Shown here: in pieces, positions 7,011 to 14,949 of the stretch
How positions within the stretch are numbered: the stretch's first letter is position 1
Layout of the letters: each line of letters begins with the position of its first letter
Source: a bacterium
GTDB taxonomy: Bacteria; Myxococcota_A; Bradymonadia; Bradymonadales; Bradymonadaceae
DNA length: 64,000 bases
Reading direction: 5' to 3'
Assembly: GCA_030427705.1 (NCBI GenBank)
Contig: JAUIBR010000028.1
Coordinates: forward strand, 26,566-90,565
Notes under the pieces: model-generated
Database searches by the model: none
What the model saw: only the letters and a program-made list of their open reading frames with translations
What the model was told of the DNA's origin: nothing
Made by a program: the position numbers and the translations under genes

Positions 7011-9230
7011 ATGCGGATTCGGATACCCTCGTACCTTATTGCTTTGGTCTGTCTGACTAGCTGTTTAGCTGGCTGCAGCGACGATTCGAATACCTCCAAC
7101 CCGACGGGAGTCGATGCCGGTGACGTCGACGACATGTCGATCGAAGATACTGGCGGTTCCGACGCAGCGGTAGACGTGGGGATGGACACCAGGCCCGATG
7201 CCACTCAGGACATGGGCACCGATGCCGGGCAGTGTGATACACCATGTGGAGAGGAGTGTTGCGCAGATGGAATGTTCTGCAACTTCGGAAGCTGCGAACA
7301 GCCGGGCGACTTCTGTCAGCGTGACCAGGATTGCTCCGACACGGACTACTGCGAGTTGACGTCTCCTGTCGACGTCGGTACGCCGCCCTCAGGGGGCCTC
7401 ACCTGCTCGCCGCTTGGCGAGCTACCGTGGGGTGTTTGCGTCGCACGCCCCAACGGCTTGGAGGCCTGTACGCACGCGCCCGATGCAGGCTTCGAAGCGG
7501 TTGTCGAGTACGCCTGGGGAGAGACCAGCTCGATGTCGGAGAGGGTGATGATGACCCCGGTCGTCGTCCAACTGGATGACGAGCGCTGCGACGCCATCCC
7601 CGAAATCGTGTTCCTCTCGTTTTCGGGCAATGACTACAACAACTTGGGCGGCAATTCGGCACGGTTGGTGGCGATCACCGCGACGGATGGTTCGGTCACG
7701 GAACGTTTGGTGACCAGTGAGCCGAATGACAACCCCACCGCTTCGATCGCGGCGGGCAATATCGATGGCGTGCCGGGCAACGAGATCGTGGTCTGCAATG
7801 GTGTTAATAGGGTTCGAGCCTACAACTCCACAGGAACGACGCTCTGGCTTAGTGAGTCCTTCACGGCTCCGTGCCGAACGCTAGCCCTGGCCGACGTCGA
7901 TCAGGATGGCAATGTAGAGGTTATCGCGGGCGACGCTATCCTTGATGGGGTTTCGGGGATGCGCGAGACGACGCTCCCACGTGTGCTCAGCGACGTGGCG
8001 GTCACGGACATCGATGGTGACGGCGACCTTGATGTGGTGGGCCCCTCTGGCGCATACGATTCCACTGGTTTCACCATCGCGGACACAGGGCTTCCAGGAG
8101 CCTCTTTGGCCGTAGCGCAGCTTGATGGGGCCGGTCTTCCCGAGGTCATTTCGGTGTATCCACCCGACCACTCGATGTCGATTTGGAGGGTGAATCCGGC
8201 CGCAACAGGTGGCGCGGAGGTCATCCGCACGCTCGATCTTCATCTCGGTTCCGCGAGTAATTGCTGTCTGATCAATAGTAACTCGCCAGGGTGTCAGGGT
8301 GGGGGCGGCGCGCCCACGGTCGCTGATTTCAACGGTGATGGAGTGGCCGATGTTGGGGTCGCGACGGGAGCCCAGTACCGCGTTTTCGATGGAGCGAAGC
8401 TGATGGATTCGACGGTCGCTGACGTTGACACGATGGTGTGGGAGTTGCCGGTCCAGGACTGTTCGTCGGCTCAGACCGGTAGTTCGTCGTTCGACCTTGA
8501 CGGGGATGGACGATACGAGGTGCTCTTCAGTGACGAGACCACCTTCCGGGTCTTGAACGGAATGGATGGCAGCGTGCTTTTCGAAACGTGCAACACAAGC
8601 GGCACGATCCGTGAGTTGCCTGTCGTCGCCGACGTTGATGGCGATGGCTTCGCCGAGATTGTCGTCCCGTCGAACAACTATTCAGGACTCAATTGCGATG
8701 GGACAAAGACGACGGGCGTCAGGGTTTTCGGCGCGAAGAATGGCCACTGGGCGCGAGCGCCGCGCATCTGGAATCAGGCTTCCTTCCATGTCACGAACGT
8801 CGAGTCAGAAGGCACCGTTCCCGCGTCGCCGGCTAACCACTGGATGGACTCGGAGACGAACATCTTCCGCGCTACTACCTTGGGAGCGGCGAGGGACATG
8901 GCCCCAGACCTGGTCGCCGAACTCTCGGTGCGTTGCGAGCCAGATCTGACCATCGCGGTGCGCGTCAGGAACGTTGGCGAGGCATCAGCTCCGGGGGGCG
9001 TCCAGGTCGATCTATATGACGGAGACCCCAGCAACGGCGTACGGATCGGATCGGTGACGACCTCTGGCGAGCTGGGCGTTCTGGGCAGCACGGTGCTTGA
9101 ACTCACGCCCGCAGTCGCACCCACGGGCCCGATCTTCGCGGTTATCGATGATGGGGCAACCCATGCGTGGCAGGAATGCCGAACAGACAACAACACGGCC
9201 GGTCCGCTCGCGGTCACCTGTCCGCCCTGA
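7011..9230 (+). CDS. FG-GAP/VCBS repeat lipoprotein with C-terminal CARDB-like domain
   Basis: This 739-residue secreted protein has a lipobox (SCLAGC near residue 19), an Asp-rich spacer and a Cys-rich cluster (CDTPCGEECCADGMFC, residues 72-90). At least five FG-GAP-type calcium loops follow: DVDQDGNVEV, DIDGDGDLDV, DFNGDGVADV, DLDGDGRYEV and DVDGDGFAEI, the pattern of an integrin-like beta-propeller. The last 110 residues (DLTIAVRVRNVGEASAPGG to HAWQECRTDNNTAG) look like a CARDB-type adhesion module. It is probably a surface adhesin. The ATG at 7011 follows TTGGAGA and gives a proper signal peptide. It lies between the two 46-bp direct repeats. Confidence 0.8.
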   Translation: MRIRIPSYLIALVCLTSCLAGCSDDSNTSNPTGVDAGDVDDMSIEDTGGSDAAVDVGMDTRPDATQDMGTDAGQCDTPCGEECCADGMFCNFGSCEQPGDFCQRDQDCSDTDYCELTSPVDVGTPPSGGLTCSPLGELPWGVCVARPNGLEACTHAPDAGFEAVVEYAWGETSSMSERVMMTPVVVQLDDERCDAIPEIVFLSFSGNDYNNLGGNSARLVAITATDGSVTERLVTSEPNDNPTASIAAGNIDGVPGNEIVVCNGVNRVRAYNSTGTTLWLSESFTAPCRTLALADVDQDGNVEVIAGDAILDGVSGMRETTLPRVLSDVAVTDIDGDGDLDVVGPSGAYDSTGFTIADTGLPGASLAVAQLDGAGLPEVISVYPPDHSMSIWRVNPAATGGAEVIRTLDLHLGSASNCCLINSNSPGCQGGGGAPTVADFNGDGVADVGVATGAQYRVFDGAKLMDSTVADVDTMVWELPVQDCSSAQTGSSSFDLDGDGRYEVLFSDETTFRVLNGMDGSVLFETCNTSGTIRELPVVADVDGDGFAEIVVPSNNYSGLNCDGTKTTGVRVFGAKNGHWARAPRIWNQASFHVTNVESEGTVPASPANHWMDSETNIFRATTLGAARDMAPDLVAELSVRCEPDLTIAVRVRNVGEASAPGGVQVDLYDGDPSNGVRIGSVTTSGELGVLGSTVLELTPAVAPTGPIFAVIDDGATHAWQECRTDNNTAGPLAVTCPP

Positions 9231-9242
9231 TAGGCAGTTGCC

Positions 9243-9288
9243 ACTAGGGTGGATGGGCAATTCCCAATTCTGGCTCGAATTCGATGCA
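9243..9288. repeat. 46-bp direct repeat, right copy
   Basis: Second copy of the repeat at 6877-6922. Here it is the functional 3' end of the lipoprotein gene 9244-9957. Confidence 0.85.
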
Positions 9289-9957
9289 TGACCCGGATTC
9301 TACCTTCACCGTTGCGCCCGTCTCAAGCAGGCGCGCAGCCTTTGGCACTCTCACATAGTAACGAAGCGTGTTTGACGGTTTGCGCCCACAACCTTCGCCC
9401 GGCCAAGCACCGCACGAGGTTAGTTTGGTTTTGGCACACGTAACGTCAGCATCGACCGAGAACACCTGGTCCTTCGAGTCGATGTAGAAGTCGACGTTGT
9501 ATGAGTGGCAGGGCGACGGCGTCCCCACGAATAGCCAGTGATCGCCGTTTTTGTCCACGAAGCGGTCGTCCCAGATTTCAACGATCTCCATCCCATAGAC
9601 ATTGGGTGTGCCGTCTCGACCCAACTCTAGAGACATCGTCGCGGCTTCCTCTAGCCGCTTCCAACCTTTCTGTGCCGCTGCCTGGCGTTTCAGCCAACGA
9701 TGATGCGCGTCTTGGTAGTCTACGTACGGTTTAGCTTGGTCGTAAGGAACGCATGCTGCGCCATCCGGTTGGGGCAATCGGGTGGGTTCCTCGTCTGTGA
9801 ATGGAACGGCATCACCAGTCACCGGAGTGCCTTGAACTGACGGAGGTGTGGCGTACGGGTCTGGCGTGTATGACTTAGGATTCTGCGGGCTTTGCGGACC
9901 GCTGCAGCCAAGAGTGCCCAAGAGGCAAAGTGACAAGATGTGACGAATCATTTCCAT
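9244..9957 (-). CDS. Lipoprotein of unknown function
   Basis: A 237-residue product with a lipobox (LLGTLGC), a Pro-rich spacer (QNPKSYTPDPYATPPSVQ) and a domain with several Cys and aromatic residues (DAHHRWLKRQAAAQKGW, WDDRFVDKNGDHWLFVGTP). No family is recognised. Two starts are possible: the ATG at 9957, and the ATG at 9951, which overlaps the stop of the upstream BRCT gene as ATGA. Both give a lipoprotein signal. Its 3' end is duplicated at 6877-6922. It is the second gene of a BRCT - lipoprotein pair. Confidence 0.65.
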   Translation of the reverse strand: MEMIRHILSLCLLGTLGCSGPQSPQNPKSYTPDPYATPPSVQGTPVTGDAVPFTDEEPTRLPQPDGAACVPYDQAKPYVDYQDAHHRWLKRQAAAQKGWKRLEEAATMSLELGRDGTPNVYGMEIVEIWDDRFVDKNGDHWLFVGTPSPCHSYNVDFYIDSKDQVFSVDADVTCAKTKLTSCGAWPGEGCGRKPSNTLRYYVRVPKAARLLETGATVKVESGSCIEFEPELGIAHPP

Positions 9958-10748
9958 GTTACCGAGCGAGTAATCGTGAATTCCGATTGGCCCGTCGGCC
10001 ATGATTGGCGTTGAACAATCTGGCGAGCACGGTCATGCAAAGGCGTGCCTCCCATATCACGGAGCTCCAGAATTGGTCGTCCATCCGCGTTAACTGTGAG
10101 TTTGAGTTCGTCATCCCACGCTTCTCCAGAATCGGATTCTACCAGAGTTGGAAGAAGCTGATCCAAGAGCAGCTCTGCACGATTCTTTGCGTCTTTGCCG
10201 TGTGGTCCTGCTGGTCCAACGAAATCCGAGATCGGTGTCCCAGCGCGTAACGCATCGAGCTGCTCTGCATAGATGAATGGGACGCCGGAATCTTGCGCTT
10301 CAATTGCATCAATGCCGTAGTCTTCGCCCAAAACCAACAAATCGCAGGAGTTTGAAGCTCTCGTAACTACTTTTGCACCAAGGCCCTCAAGAGTTGTAGT
10401 GACAGCCGATTTGGTTCGGCCCGGAAATGAGCCTGCGACCGCGACCTTCCAGCCTTTGAGGGTGTCAGAAGTTGTGTCCGCCGCGCCCGACAGCACGGCA
10501 TCGAGAGACTCGCCGGCGAGCAATCTCTGAAGTCCTGCCTGATTCAACAAAGGCGTGCCGTGTTTTTCGGCCCCTTTGAGGTGATTTGCTTTCGGTTTGT
10601 CGCCGACAATTACAGCGCCTGTTGTCTTGGTGACTGACTTCTTCACAAAGGCACCAAGCGCCACGAGGTCCCAGTGGATGTCTTCTGCATCCAAACCTTC
10701 AAATTCGCCACTCACTACGAGTGTTACGTTCGCTAAAGAGAGTGCCAT
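9948..10748 (-). CDS. Protein with two BRCT domains
   Basis: This 266-residue protein has two tandem BRCT-type domains. The first (residues 5-85) reads NVTLVVSGEFEG to AVIVGDKPK...KAEKHGTPLLNQAGL. The second (about 105-175) reads GWKVAVAGSFPGRTKSAVTTTLEGLGAKVV to LLVLGEDYG...AQDSGVPFIYAEQL. These resemble the BRCT of NAD-dependent DNA ligase and its stand-alone relatives. The C-terminal 80 residues are not recognised. BRCT domains bind phosphoproteins or DNA ends; the partner is unknown. The ATG at 10748 has AAGGA upstream and starts the first beta strand; a longer upstream frame has no domain content. It overlaps the downstream lipoprotein. Confidence 0.72.
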   Translation of the reverse strand: MALSLANVTLVVSGEFEGLDAEDIHWDLVALGAFVKKSVTKTTGAVIVGDKPKANHLKGAEKHGTPLLNQAGLQRLLAGESLDAVLSGAADTTSDTLKGWKVAVAGSFPGRTKSAVTTTLEGLGAKVVTRASNSCDLLVLGEDYGIDAIEAQDSGVPFIYAEQLDALRAGTPISDFVGPAGPHGKDAKNRAELLLDQLLPTLVESDSGEAWDDELKLTVNADGRPILELRDMGGTPLHDRARQIVQRQSWPTGQSEFTITRSVTWK

Positions 10749-10776
10749 CAAAAAGATCCTTCGGAACGGTCCGGTG

Positions 10777-11454
10777 TTAGAGCCCCAAGACCTCGCGGAC
10801 TCGAGTTTCAAGCCCGCCCATGCCAGCCTGACGCCCCATCTCGATGGCGTCTTCGGCCGGAACACCTTTCCGTTCGGCCTGGTAGAGCGCCCACGAGGCG
10901 CCTACTCGATTTGACGAAGCACAGTGCAGGTAGACGATTTTTCCAGCGTCGAGCTGTTGGTCGTAGAGGTCATACATCGCTTCGCGGAACGCGACCTGGT
11001 CATAGTCCGGGCTCGACGTCGGATAGCGAATGAACTCCCCGCCCAACGAATCGATGAGGCCTTCTTCGTCAAACGGATCTTCGGTCTCAAGCCGTAGCGA
11101 AATGATGGTTGCGCCCGTCTCAACAACTTCACGGACGCGCGCTTCGGATGGCTGACCCGCGGCAACCCAACCGTACAAGATGTCCGCTTCGTGCGACTCG
11201 GTCGCCATCAACGTTGGCGTATCACCGGTGTCATCGCCAGCGTCCGCCATGTTGTTGGCGTTGTTTACATTGTTGGCGTTGTTGCTGTTGTTAACGTTGT
11301 TGGCGTTGTTGCTGTTGTTCGCGTTGTTCGCGTTGTTGACGTTGTTGGCGTTCATGCACTCCAACGTCTGGCACCGCTCCTGGGTGTTGTCATCGTCGCT
11401 GCCGCAGCTCGCCAGAATCAGGCCTGCGGCCGCTATCACCATCCATTGTTTCAT
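10777..11454 (-). CDS. Lipoprotein with Asn-Asn-X linker and phosphatase-like domain
   Basis: This 225-residue exported protein has a lipobox (ILASC), an NN-X linker (about residues 35-68) and a domain resembling the DUF442 / beta-lactamase-hydrolase-like branch of tyrosine-phosphatase folds. The P-loop reads YLHCASSNRVGASWALY, a C-X4-R loop as in that branch rather than the C-X5-R of classical PTPs. The acid is probably in the preceding DYDQVAFREA segment. An extracytoplasmic phosphatase is unusual, and whether it is active is unknown. It may be co-transcribed with the BRCT gene 28 bp downstream. Confidence 0.68.
   Translation of the reverse strand: MKQWMVIAAAGLILASCGSDDDNTQERCQTLECMNANNVNNANNANNSNNANNVNNSNNANNVNNANNMADAGDDTGDTPTLMATESHEADILYGWVAAGQPSEARVREVVETGATIISLRLETEDPFDEEGLIDSLGGEFIRYPTSSPDYDQVAFREAMYDLYDQQLDAGKIVYLHCASSNRVGASWALYQAERKGVPAEDAIEMGRQAGMGGLETRVREVLGL
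11250..11354 (-). repeat. Asn-Asn-X codon repeat
   Basis: 9-bp AAC-AAC-NNN repeat within the phosphatase-like lipoprotein, same kind as at 2217-2331 but with Ala, Val and Ser as the third residue. Confidence 0.85.
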
Positions 11455-11471
11455 CGTACTTCTCCGTTCGG

Positions 11472-11580
11472 GCTCCCGTTGGTCGCGTTTCAGCTCCCTT
11501 CGGTCGCGTTCCAGCTCCCGTTGGTCGCGTTCCAGCTTGCCCTACGGGCTTCGCGTTGCAGCTACCGATGGTAGCGTTTT
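11472..11580. repeat. Tandem 21-bp word array
   Basis: Three consecutive 21-bp units start at 11472, 11493 and 11514 (GCTCCCGTTGGTCGCGTT.. with 2-4 changes). Two more diverged copies follow (11535-11580), one containing the hairpin GGTAGC/GCTACC-type core. It lies between the lipoprotein start and the parD promoter. It is one of the word-array islands of this window. Confidence 0.8.
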
Positions 11581-11627
11581 CGCAGCACGATGTCCCAAGT
11601 GATTTAGAGATCCGTGAATAACAAACT

Positions 11628-11667
11628 TTGACATAATGTTTCAATTTTTGGATTCTTTGGATGGAGG
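11628..11667 (+). promoter_or_regulatory. Candidate promoter and operator of the parDE operon
   Basis: TTGACA at 11628-11633, 17 bp, then a weak GATTCT -10, and a strong GGAGG at 11663-11667 before the parD ATG. Two direct TTTGGAT copies at 11647-11653 and 11656-11662 overlap the -10 and might be the antitoxin binding site. Confidence 0.4.
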
Positions 11668-11673
11668 AATCAC

Positions 11674-11928
11674 ATGAACGTATCTTTAACTCCTGAGTTG
11701 GAAGCATTCGTAAAAGAACAGGTAAAGAGCGGCCAATACCGCTCCGCCAGTGAGGCGGTGCGGGAGGGACTGCGCCTCTTGGTGTTGCGGCACGAAGAGC
11801 ATGAATTAAAGCTCGCGGCGCTCCGGGCTTCGATAGAGACAGGTCTCCAATCGCTAGACGCCGGGGAAGGCATCGACGGAGACGAGTTCTTTGCTAACCT
11901 GTTGGCTGGATTGGACCAAGAAGGGTGA
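11674..11928 (+). CDS. parD: ParD-family antitoxin
   Basis: This 84-residue protein has the N-terminal ribbon-helix-helix of ParD antitoxins (NVSLTPELEAFVKEQVKSGQYRSASEAVREGLRLL, residues 2-36) and an acidic C-terminal tail that would wrap the toxin. It should repress its own operon and neutralise the ParE toxin, whose GTG start overlaps its stop as GTGA. A strong GGAGG site precedes the ATG. This is the classic antitoxin-first order of type II systems. The promoter region is low in GC compared with its surroundings, consistent with a mobile origin. Confidence 0.9.
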   Translation: MNVSLTPELEAFVKEQVKSGQYRSASEAVREGLRLLVLRHEEHELKLAALRASIETGLQSLDAGEGIDGDEFFANLLAGLDQEG

Positions 11929-12227
11929 CCTACCGATTATCGCCACAAGCCGCCACCGACTTGCAGAACATCGCGACCTACCTCACAGATAAAGCCAACA
12001 TCGAGATCGCCAAACGGGTTATCACCGGTATTCGCGAGCAATGTCGGAATCTGGCGACGCTGCCAGGGCAGTTAGGTCGGCCACGTGATGAGTTGGGAGT
12101 CGGTATACGCAGCTTCTACTGCCGGCCGTATGTAATCTACTTCAGGTACTTCGATGGATTGCAGGTTGTTCGAGTTCTTCATGAACGACGGGACATCAAC
12201 GGCATGTACTTTGATGAGTCGGAGTAG
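11925..12227 (+). CDS. parE: ParE/RelE-family toxin
   Basis: This 100-residue toxin has the ParE/RelE fold: RLSPQAATDLQNIATYL at the N-terminus, the central IREQCRNLATLPGQLGRPRDELGVGIRSF and the C-terminal YCRPYVIYFRYFDGLQVVRVLHERRDI. The last element is the hallmark of ParE (beta strands ending V-x-R-V-L-H-x-R-R-D). ParE proteins poison DNA gyrase; the target here is inferred from family. The start is the GTG overlapping the parD stop. It is followed after 3 bp by the Sir2 gene, which therefore appears to belong to the same transcript. Confidence 0.9.
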   Translation: MTYRLSPQAATDLQNIATYLTDKANIEIAKRVITGIREQCRNLATLPGQLGRPRDELGVGIRSFYCRPYVIYFRYFDGLQVVRVLHERRDINGMYFDESE

Positions 12228-12230
12228 GTA

Positions 12231-13049
12231 TTGAGGCCCTCAGAAGCTCTACAAGCGGCTGCGGAGGCGTTGCGCGACGCCAGGCGTATATTGATCTCTA
12301 CTGGAGCCGGGATGAGCGCGGACAGCGGCGTTCCGACCTACCGGGACGAGTCCGGCATGTGGCGAGATTTTGCGCCGTTTACCAGAAAGGGGTTGAATCC
12401 CGGCGATATCTCGCATGTCGATGGATACCTACGGGACCCGCATCAAGCCTGGGGTTTCCACGAATATATCCGGGGCATCATGGCCAACGCAGAGCCCCAT
12501 GACGGCTATGCGGTCGTCACCAAATGGCTAACGCAAAGGTGGCCGGATTCGTCGTTCCTGCTTACCACCAACGTTGATGGGTTCCACAGGCAAGCGGGTG
12601 TACCCGAACATCAAATGTGGGAGCGATACGGAAACATCTGGGAGCTGATGTGTGTCGACCGATGCCATGATGAATGGTGGCCCGAAACAAGGGTGCCACT
12701 ATTTGACATAGATCCTGAGACAATGAAGACCAACGACATTCCACGATGCAATAAATGTGGCGGTCCCGCTCGCCCACGGATGCACCTCGCCCACGGCGAA
12801 CACCTGGATAAGGCGTGGGCGTGCCGTCAGTACCAGCAGTTCATTGAAGAGCCGGTAGATGTCTATGTGGTGGTCGGCACGACGCTCTGGTTCTCGTGGC
12901 CCGACGAGGTTACGATTCGCCCGAAGATCATCAGTATCAATCCGAGCGAAGGTGCACATGCCCACTATGACGACCCAATCCCAGTATCGATGGGCGCACG
13001 GGACGCATTGGTAGGCTTAGACTTCGTGTTGAATCAGGCAGAGTCATGA
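12231..13049 (+). CDS. Sir2 family NAD-dependent deacylase-like protein
   Basis: This 272-residue protein has the Sir2 NAD-binding motifs GAGMSADSGVPTYRD (residues 25-39) and TTNVDGFH (about 113), and a zinc ribbon (CVDRC ... CNKCGG). The motif that normally carries the catalytic His (HG after the NVD-x-LH helix) reads ERYGNIW, so Tyr133 sits where His is expected. Activity may be lost or changed; an alignment is needed to be sure. The start is a TTG at 12231 with GGAG 6 bp upstream, 3 bp after the parE stop. The end overlaps the SDR start (ATGA). All four genes 11674-13831 form one apparent operon. Confidence 0.78.
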   Translation: MRPSEALQAAAEALRDARRILISTGAGMSADSGVPTYRDESGMWRDFAPFTRKGLNPGDISHVDGYLRDPHQAWGFHEYIRGIMANAEPHDGYAVVTKWLTQRWPDSSFLLTTNVDGFHRQAGVPEHQMWERYGNIWELMCVDRCHDEWWPETRVPLFDIDPETMKTNDIPRCNKCGGPARPRMHLAHGEHLDKAWACRQYQQFIEEPVDVYVVVGTTLWFSWPDEVTIRPKIISINPSEGAHAHYDDPIPVSMGARDALVGLDFVLNQAES

Positions 13050-13831
13050 AAGTAGAAAACAAGACAGCCGTCGTCACCGGAGGCGGAGCTGGCATTGGTC
13101 GACAACTTGTGTTGGAGCTCCTTGCGCGCGGAGCCAGCGTTGCGGCTTTGGATATGAGCCAGGAAGCTCTGGCTGAAACCGCCAAGATTGCCAGCACAGA
13201 TCGACTGACCACGCATCAGGTGAACGTCACCGATCGCGATGGTGTGGAGTCGCTGGCTGATACACTGACAAAAAGTGGCGTTGATTTGGTTATCAATAAC
13301 GCGGGTGTCATCCAGCCATTTGTGCGGGTGAACGACCTGACCTACGACCAGATTGACCGGATGATCCAGGTCAACTTCTATGGTGTGGTCTATGTCACAA
13401 AGGCGTTCCTGCCGCATTTGTTGACCCGCCCAGAGGCGCATATCGCCAACGTGTCCAGCATGGGCGGCTTCCTGCCGGTGCCTGGGCAGGCGATCTATGG
13501 AGCGTCAAAGGCCGCCGTGAAGCTGATGACTGAAGCACTCTACGCAGAGCTGCTGGACACGAACGTCGGTGTTTCTGTCGTGATGCCAGGCGCGGTGGAC
13601 ACCGACATCGCCAAGCACTCCGGTGTCAACATCGAAGCCGACTCGGACTCGGCGAGCTATTCGGCAACTCCCGCGGATAAAGCGGCAAAGATCATCGTGG
13701 ATGGCATCGAAGACGACGACCTCCATATCCTTGTGGGCTCGGATGCCCACCTGATGAGCCTCGCCAATCGCATCGCGCCGGATAGCTCGATTAAGCTGAT
13801 ACAGAGGCAGATGAAGAGCCTTTTGGACTAG
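13046..13831 (+). CDS. Short-chain dehydrogenase/reductase
   Basis: A 261-residue classical SDR. The NAD(P)-binding TGGGAGIGRQL motif is at residues 11-21, NNAG (VINNAGVIQPF) is near residue 86, and the catalytic Ser and YGASK motif are at about 140-156. Asp38 after the second strand (AALDMSQ) suggests NAD rather than NADP. The substrate is unknown. It begins by ATGA overlap with the Sir2 gene, making two consecutive NAD-using genes in an operon headed by a toxin-antitoxin pair. The TAG stop at 13829-13831 is the first base triplet of a repeat island. Confidence 0.85.
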   Translation: MKVENKTAVVTGGGAGIGRQLVLELLARGASVAALDMSQEALAETAKIASTDRLTTHQVNVTDRDGVESLADTLTKSGVDLVINNAGVIQPFVRVNDLTYDQIDRMIQVNFYGVVYVTKAFLPHLLTRPEAHIANVSSMGGFLPVPGQAIYGASKAAVKLMTEALYAELLDTNVGVSVVMPGAVDTDIAKHSGVNIEADSDSASYSATPADKAAKIIVDGIEDDDLHILVGSDAHLMSLANRIAPDSSIKLIQRQMKSLLD

Positions 13832-13945
13832 GCTCGGGGCTCGGGGGTTCGGGGCTCGGGGCTCGGGGCTCGTGGCTAGGGGGCTAGGGGCTCGGGGCTC
13901 GGCGAGTCAGCGAGAGCTCGAGTGCTCGAATACTCCAAGACTGAG
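13831..13945. repeat. Word-array island (GGCTCGGGG / CTCGAG type)
   Basis: It starts at the SDR stop codon with eight or so GGCTCGGGG-like units, some with CTAG (GGCTAGGGG). It passes through a 25-bp block (13891-13915) identical to 14811-14835 and ends with GAGCTCGAGTGCTCGAA words just before the HAD gene. Confidence 0.85.
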
Positions 13946-13946
13946 A

Positions 13947-14369
13947 ATGATGAAGGTTCTGTTCTTAGATATCGATGGGGTCCTAAACGACGGGCTTGGC
14001 GCTGTCATTCAGCCTGACCGAGTTGCGTTGGTTAACTCCATTCTGGATGAAACCAACGCGAATGTGGTCATTTCTTCTAGCTGGGGCCATGTTCATGGTG
14101 TGGTGAGAGTCTCAAAGATGCTCGTCGAACAAGGATTTGCCGGTGAGATAATCGGCGGGACAACGAAAGGGGCGACCCGCGGCGAAGAAATCGCTGCGTA
14201 CCTTGCCGACCACCCAGAGATTGAGAATTTCGTAGCTTTGGACGACAGCGTGTTCATGCATCCCGTGTCGGCAAACTGGGTAAAAACATCAGGCCGCCGC
14301 GGAGGTATCACTCAGGAAGAAGCTTTAGCAGCTATAGAGATTTTGAAAGGCACGAAATCCGACAATTGA
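13947..14369 (+). CDS. HAD-like hydrolase (RNA-repair-type HAD domain)
   Basis: This 140-residue minimal HAD protein has motif I KVLFLDIDGVLNDG (nucleophile and acid Asp), motif II VVISSSWG near residue 50, and motif IV NFVALDDSVF near residue 95. It lacks a cap domain. It resembles the small HAD domain described in 'Swiss Army knife' RNA-repair proteins; family membership is from memory, not a search. Two adjacent ATGs (13947, 13950) are possible. It lies between two word-array islands. Convergent to it, 46 bp away, is a predicted cyclic-phosphate processing receiver-domain protein, which fits a nucleic acid end-processing theme. Confidence 0.7.
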   Translation: MMKVLFLDIDGVLNDGLGAVIQPDRVALVNSILDETNANVVISSSWGHVHGVVRVSKMLVEQGFAGEIIGGTTKGATRGEEIAAYLADHPEIENFVALDDSVFMHPVSANWVKTSGRRGGITQEEALAAIEILKGTKSDN

Positions 14370-14415
14370 AATCTCTCCCCCTCATATCCTCTCCCGCTCC
14401 CCCGAGATAGATATC

Positions 14416-14733
14416 TCAAGCGGTATTTTCCGCATGGAAACGATGCCAGCTCGCAAACACCGCTTCGATGTTATCTCGACCGACGGGATTTGCGGTGTGG
14501 GCGTTCATTTCGATCTCATCGGGAGCGATTCCGAGCTCGATACAATAATCAATCAGCCACTTTGCGGCTTCGTACCCTGATTGCGAGTCTTCACCGAGGT
14601 CGTGATCGAAGGACACGTAGTTAGGTGCACCGTGGTCGCGAACGTGCGCAACAAACTCGTCGTACGAGCGCACAACGACCCAGTCATGGTCCGTTTTGGG
14701 CGTGCGTTCATCAAGGTACAGCCTGTATGTCAT
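14416..14733 (-). CDS. Cyclic-phosphate processing receiver-like domain protein
   Basis: A 105-residue protein with a receiver-like fold: YRLYLDERTP (paired acidic residues in the first loop), YVSFDHDLGED (second Asp cluster), then GYEAAKWLID and a C-terminal MNAHTANPVGRDNIEAVF. This pattern (D-E...DHDLG...H-x-x-N-x-x-G) matches the cyclic-phosphate processing receiver domain family predicted to act on cyclic phosphate ends. That activity is a published prediction for the family and not shown here. The ATG at 14733 has GGAGG 5-6 bp upstream. A small hairpin (GAGATA/TATCTC, 14404-14417) overlaps its 3' end. Confidence 0.72.
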   Translation of the reverse strand: MTYRLYLDERTPKTDHDWVVVRSYDEFVAHVRDHGAPNYVSFDHDLGEDSQSGYEAAKWLIDYCIELGIAPDEIEMNAHTANPVGRDNIEAVFASWHRFHAENTA

Positions 14734-14783
14734 CGTGACCTCCAAGTTGCCGTCGATGGTAGTTCTTCTAGACGAAGGGCGGT

Positions 14784-14945
14784 AGTCTCAAGGGACTCGG
14801 GGGCTCGGGGCTCGGGGCTCGGCGAGTCAGCGAGAACTCGAGTCAGCGAGAACTCGAGTCAGCGAGAACTCGAGAACTCGAAAACTCGAGAACTCGAATG
14901 CTCGAGAACTCGAAAACTCGAGAACTCGAATGCTCGAATGGACGA
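14784..14945. repeat. Word-array island (GGCTCGGGG then GAACTCGAG)
   Basis: GGCTCGGGG units (14795-14822) lead into about ten GAACTCGAG / GAATGCTCGA words, some grouped as a 20-bp unit repeated three times at 14824-14878. It ends right before the next gene. The block 14811-14835 is identical to 13891-13915. Confidence 0.88.
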
Positions 14946-14949
14946 TTAG

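Noticed and set aside
14784..14945. Possible CRISPR array
   Set aside because: Units are too short (9-20 bp), adjoin without unique spacers and have no cas genes nearby.
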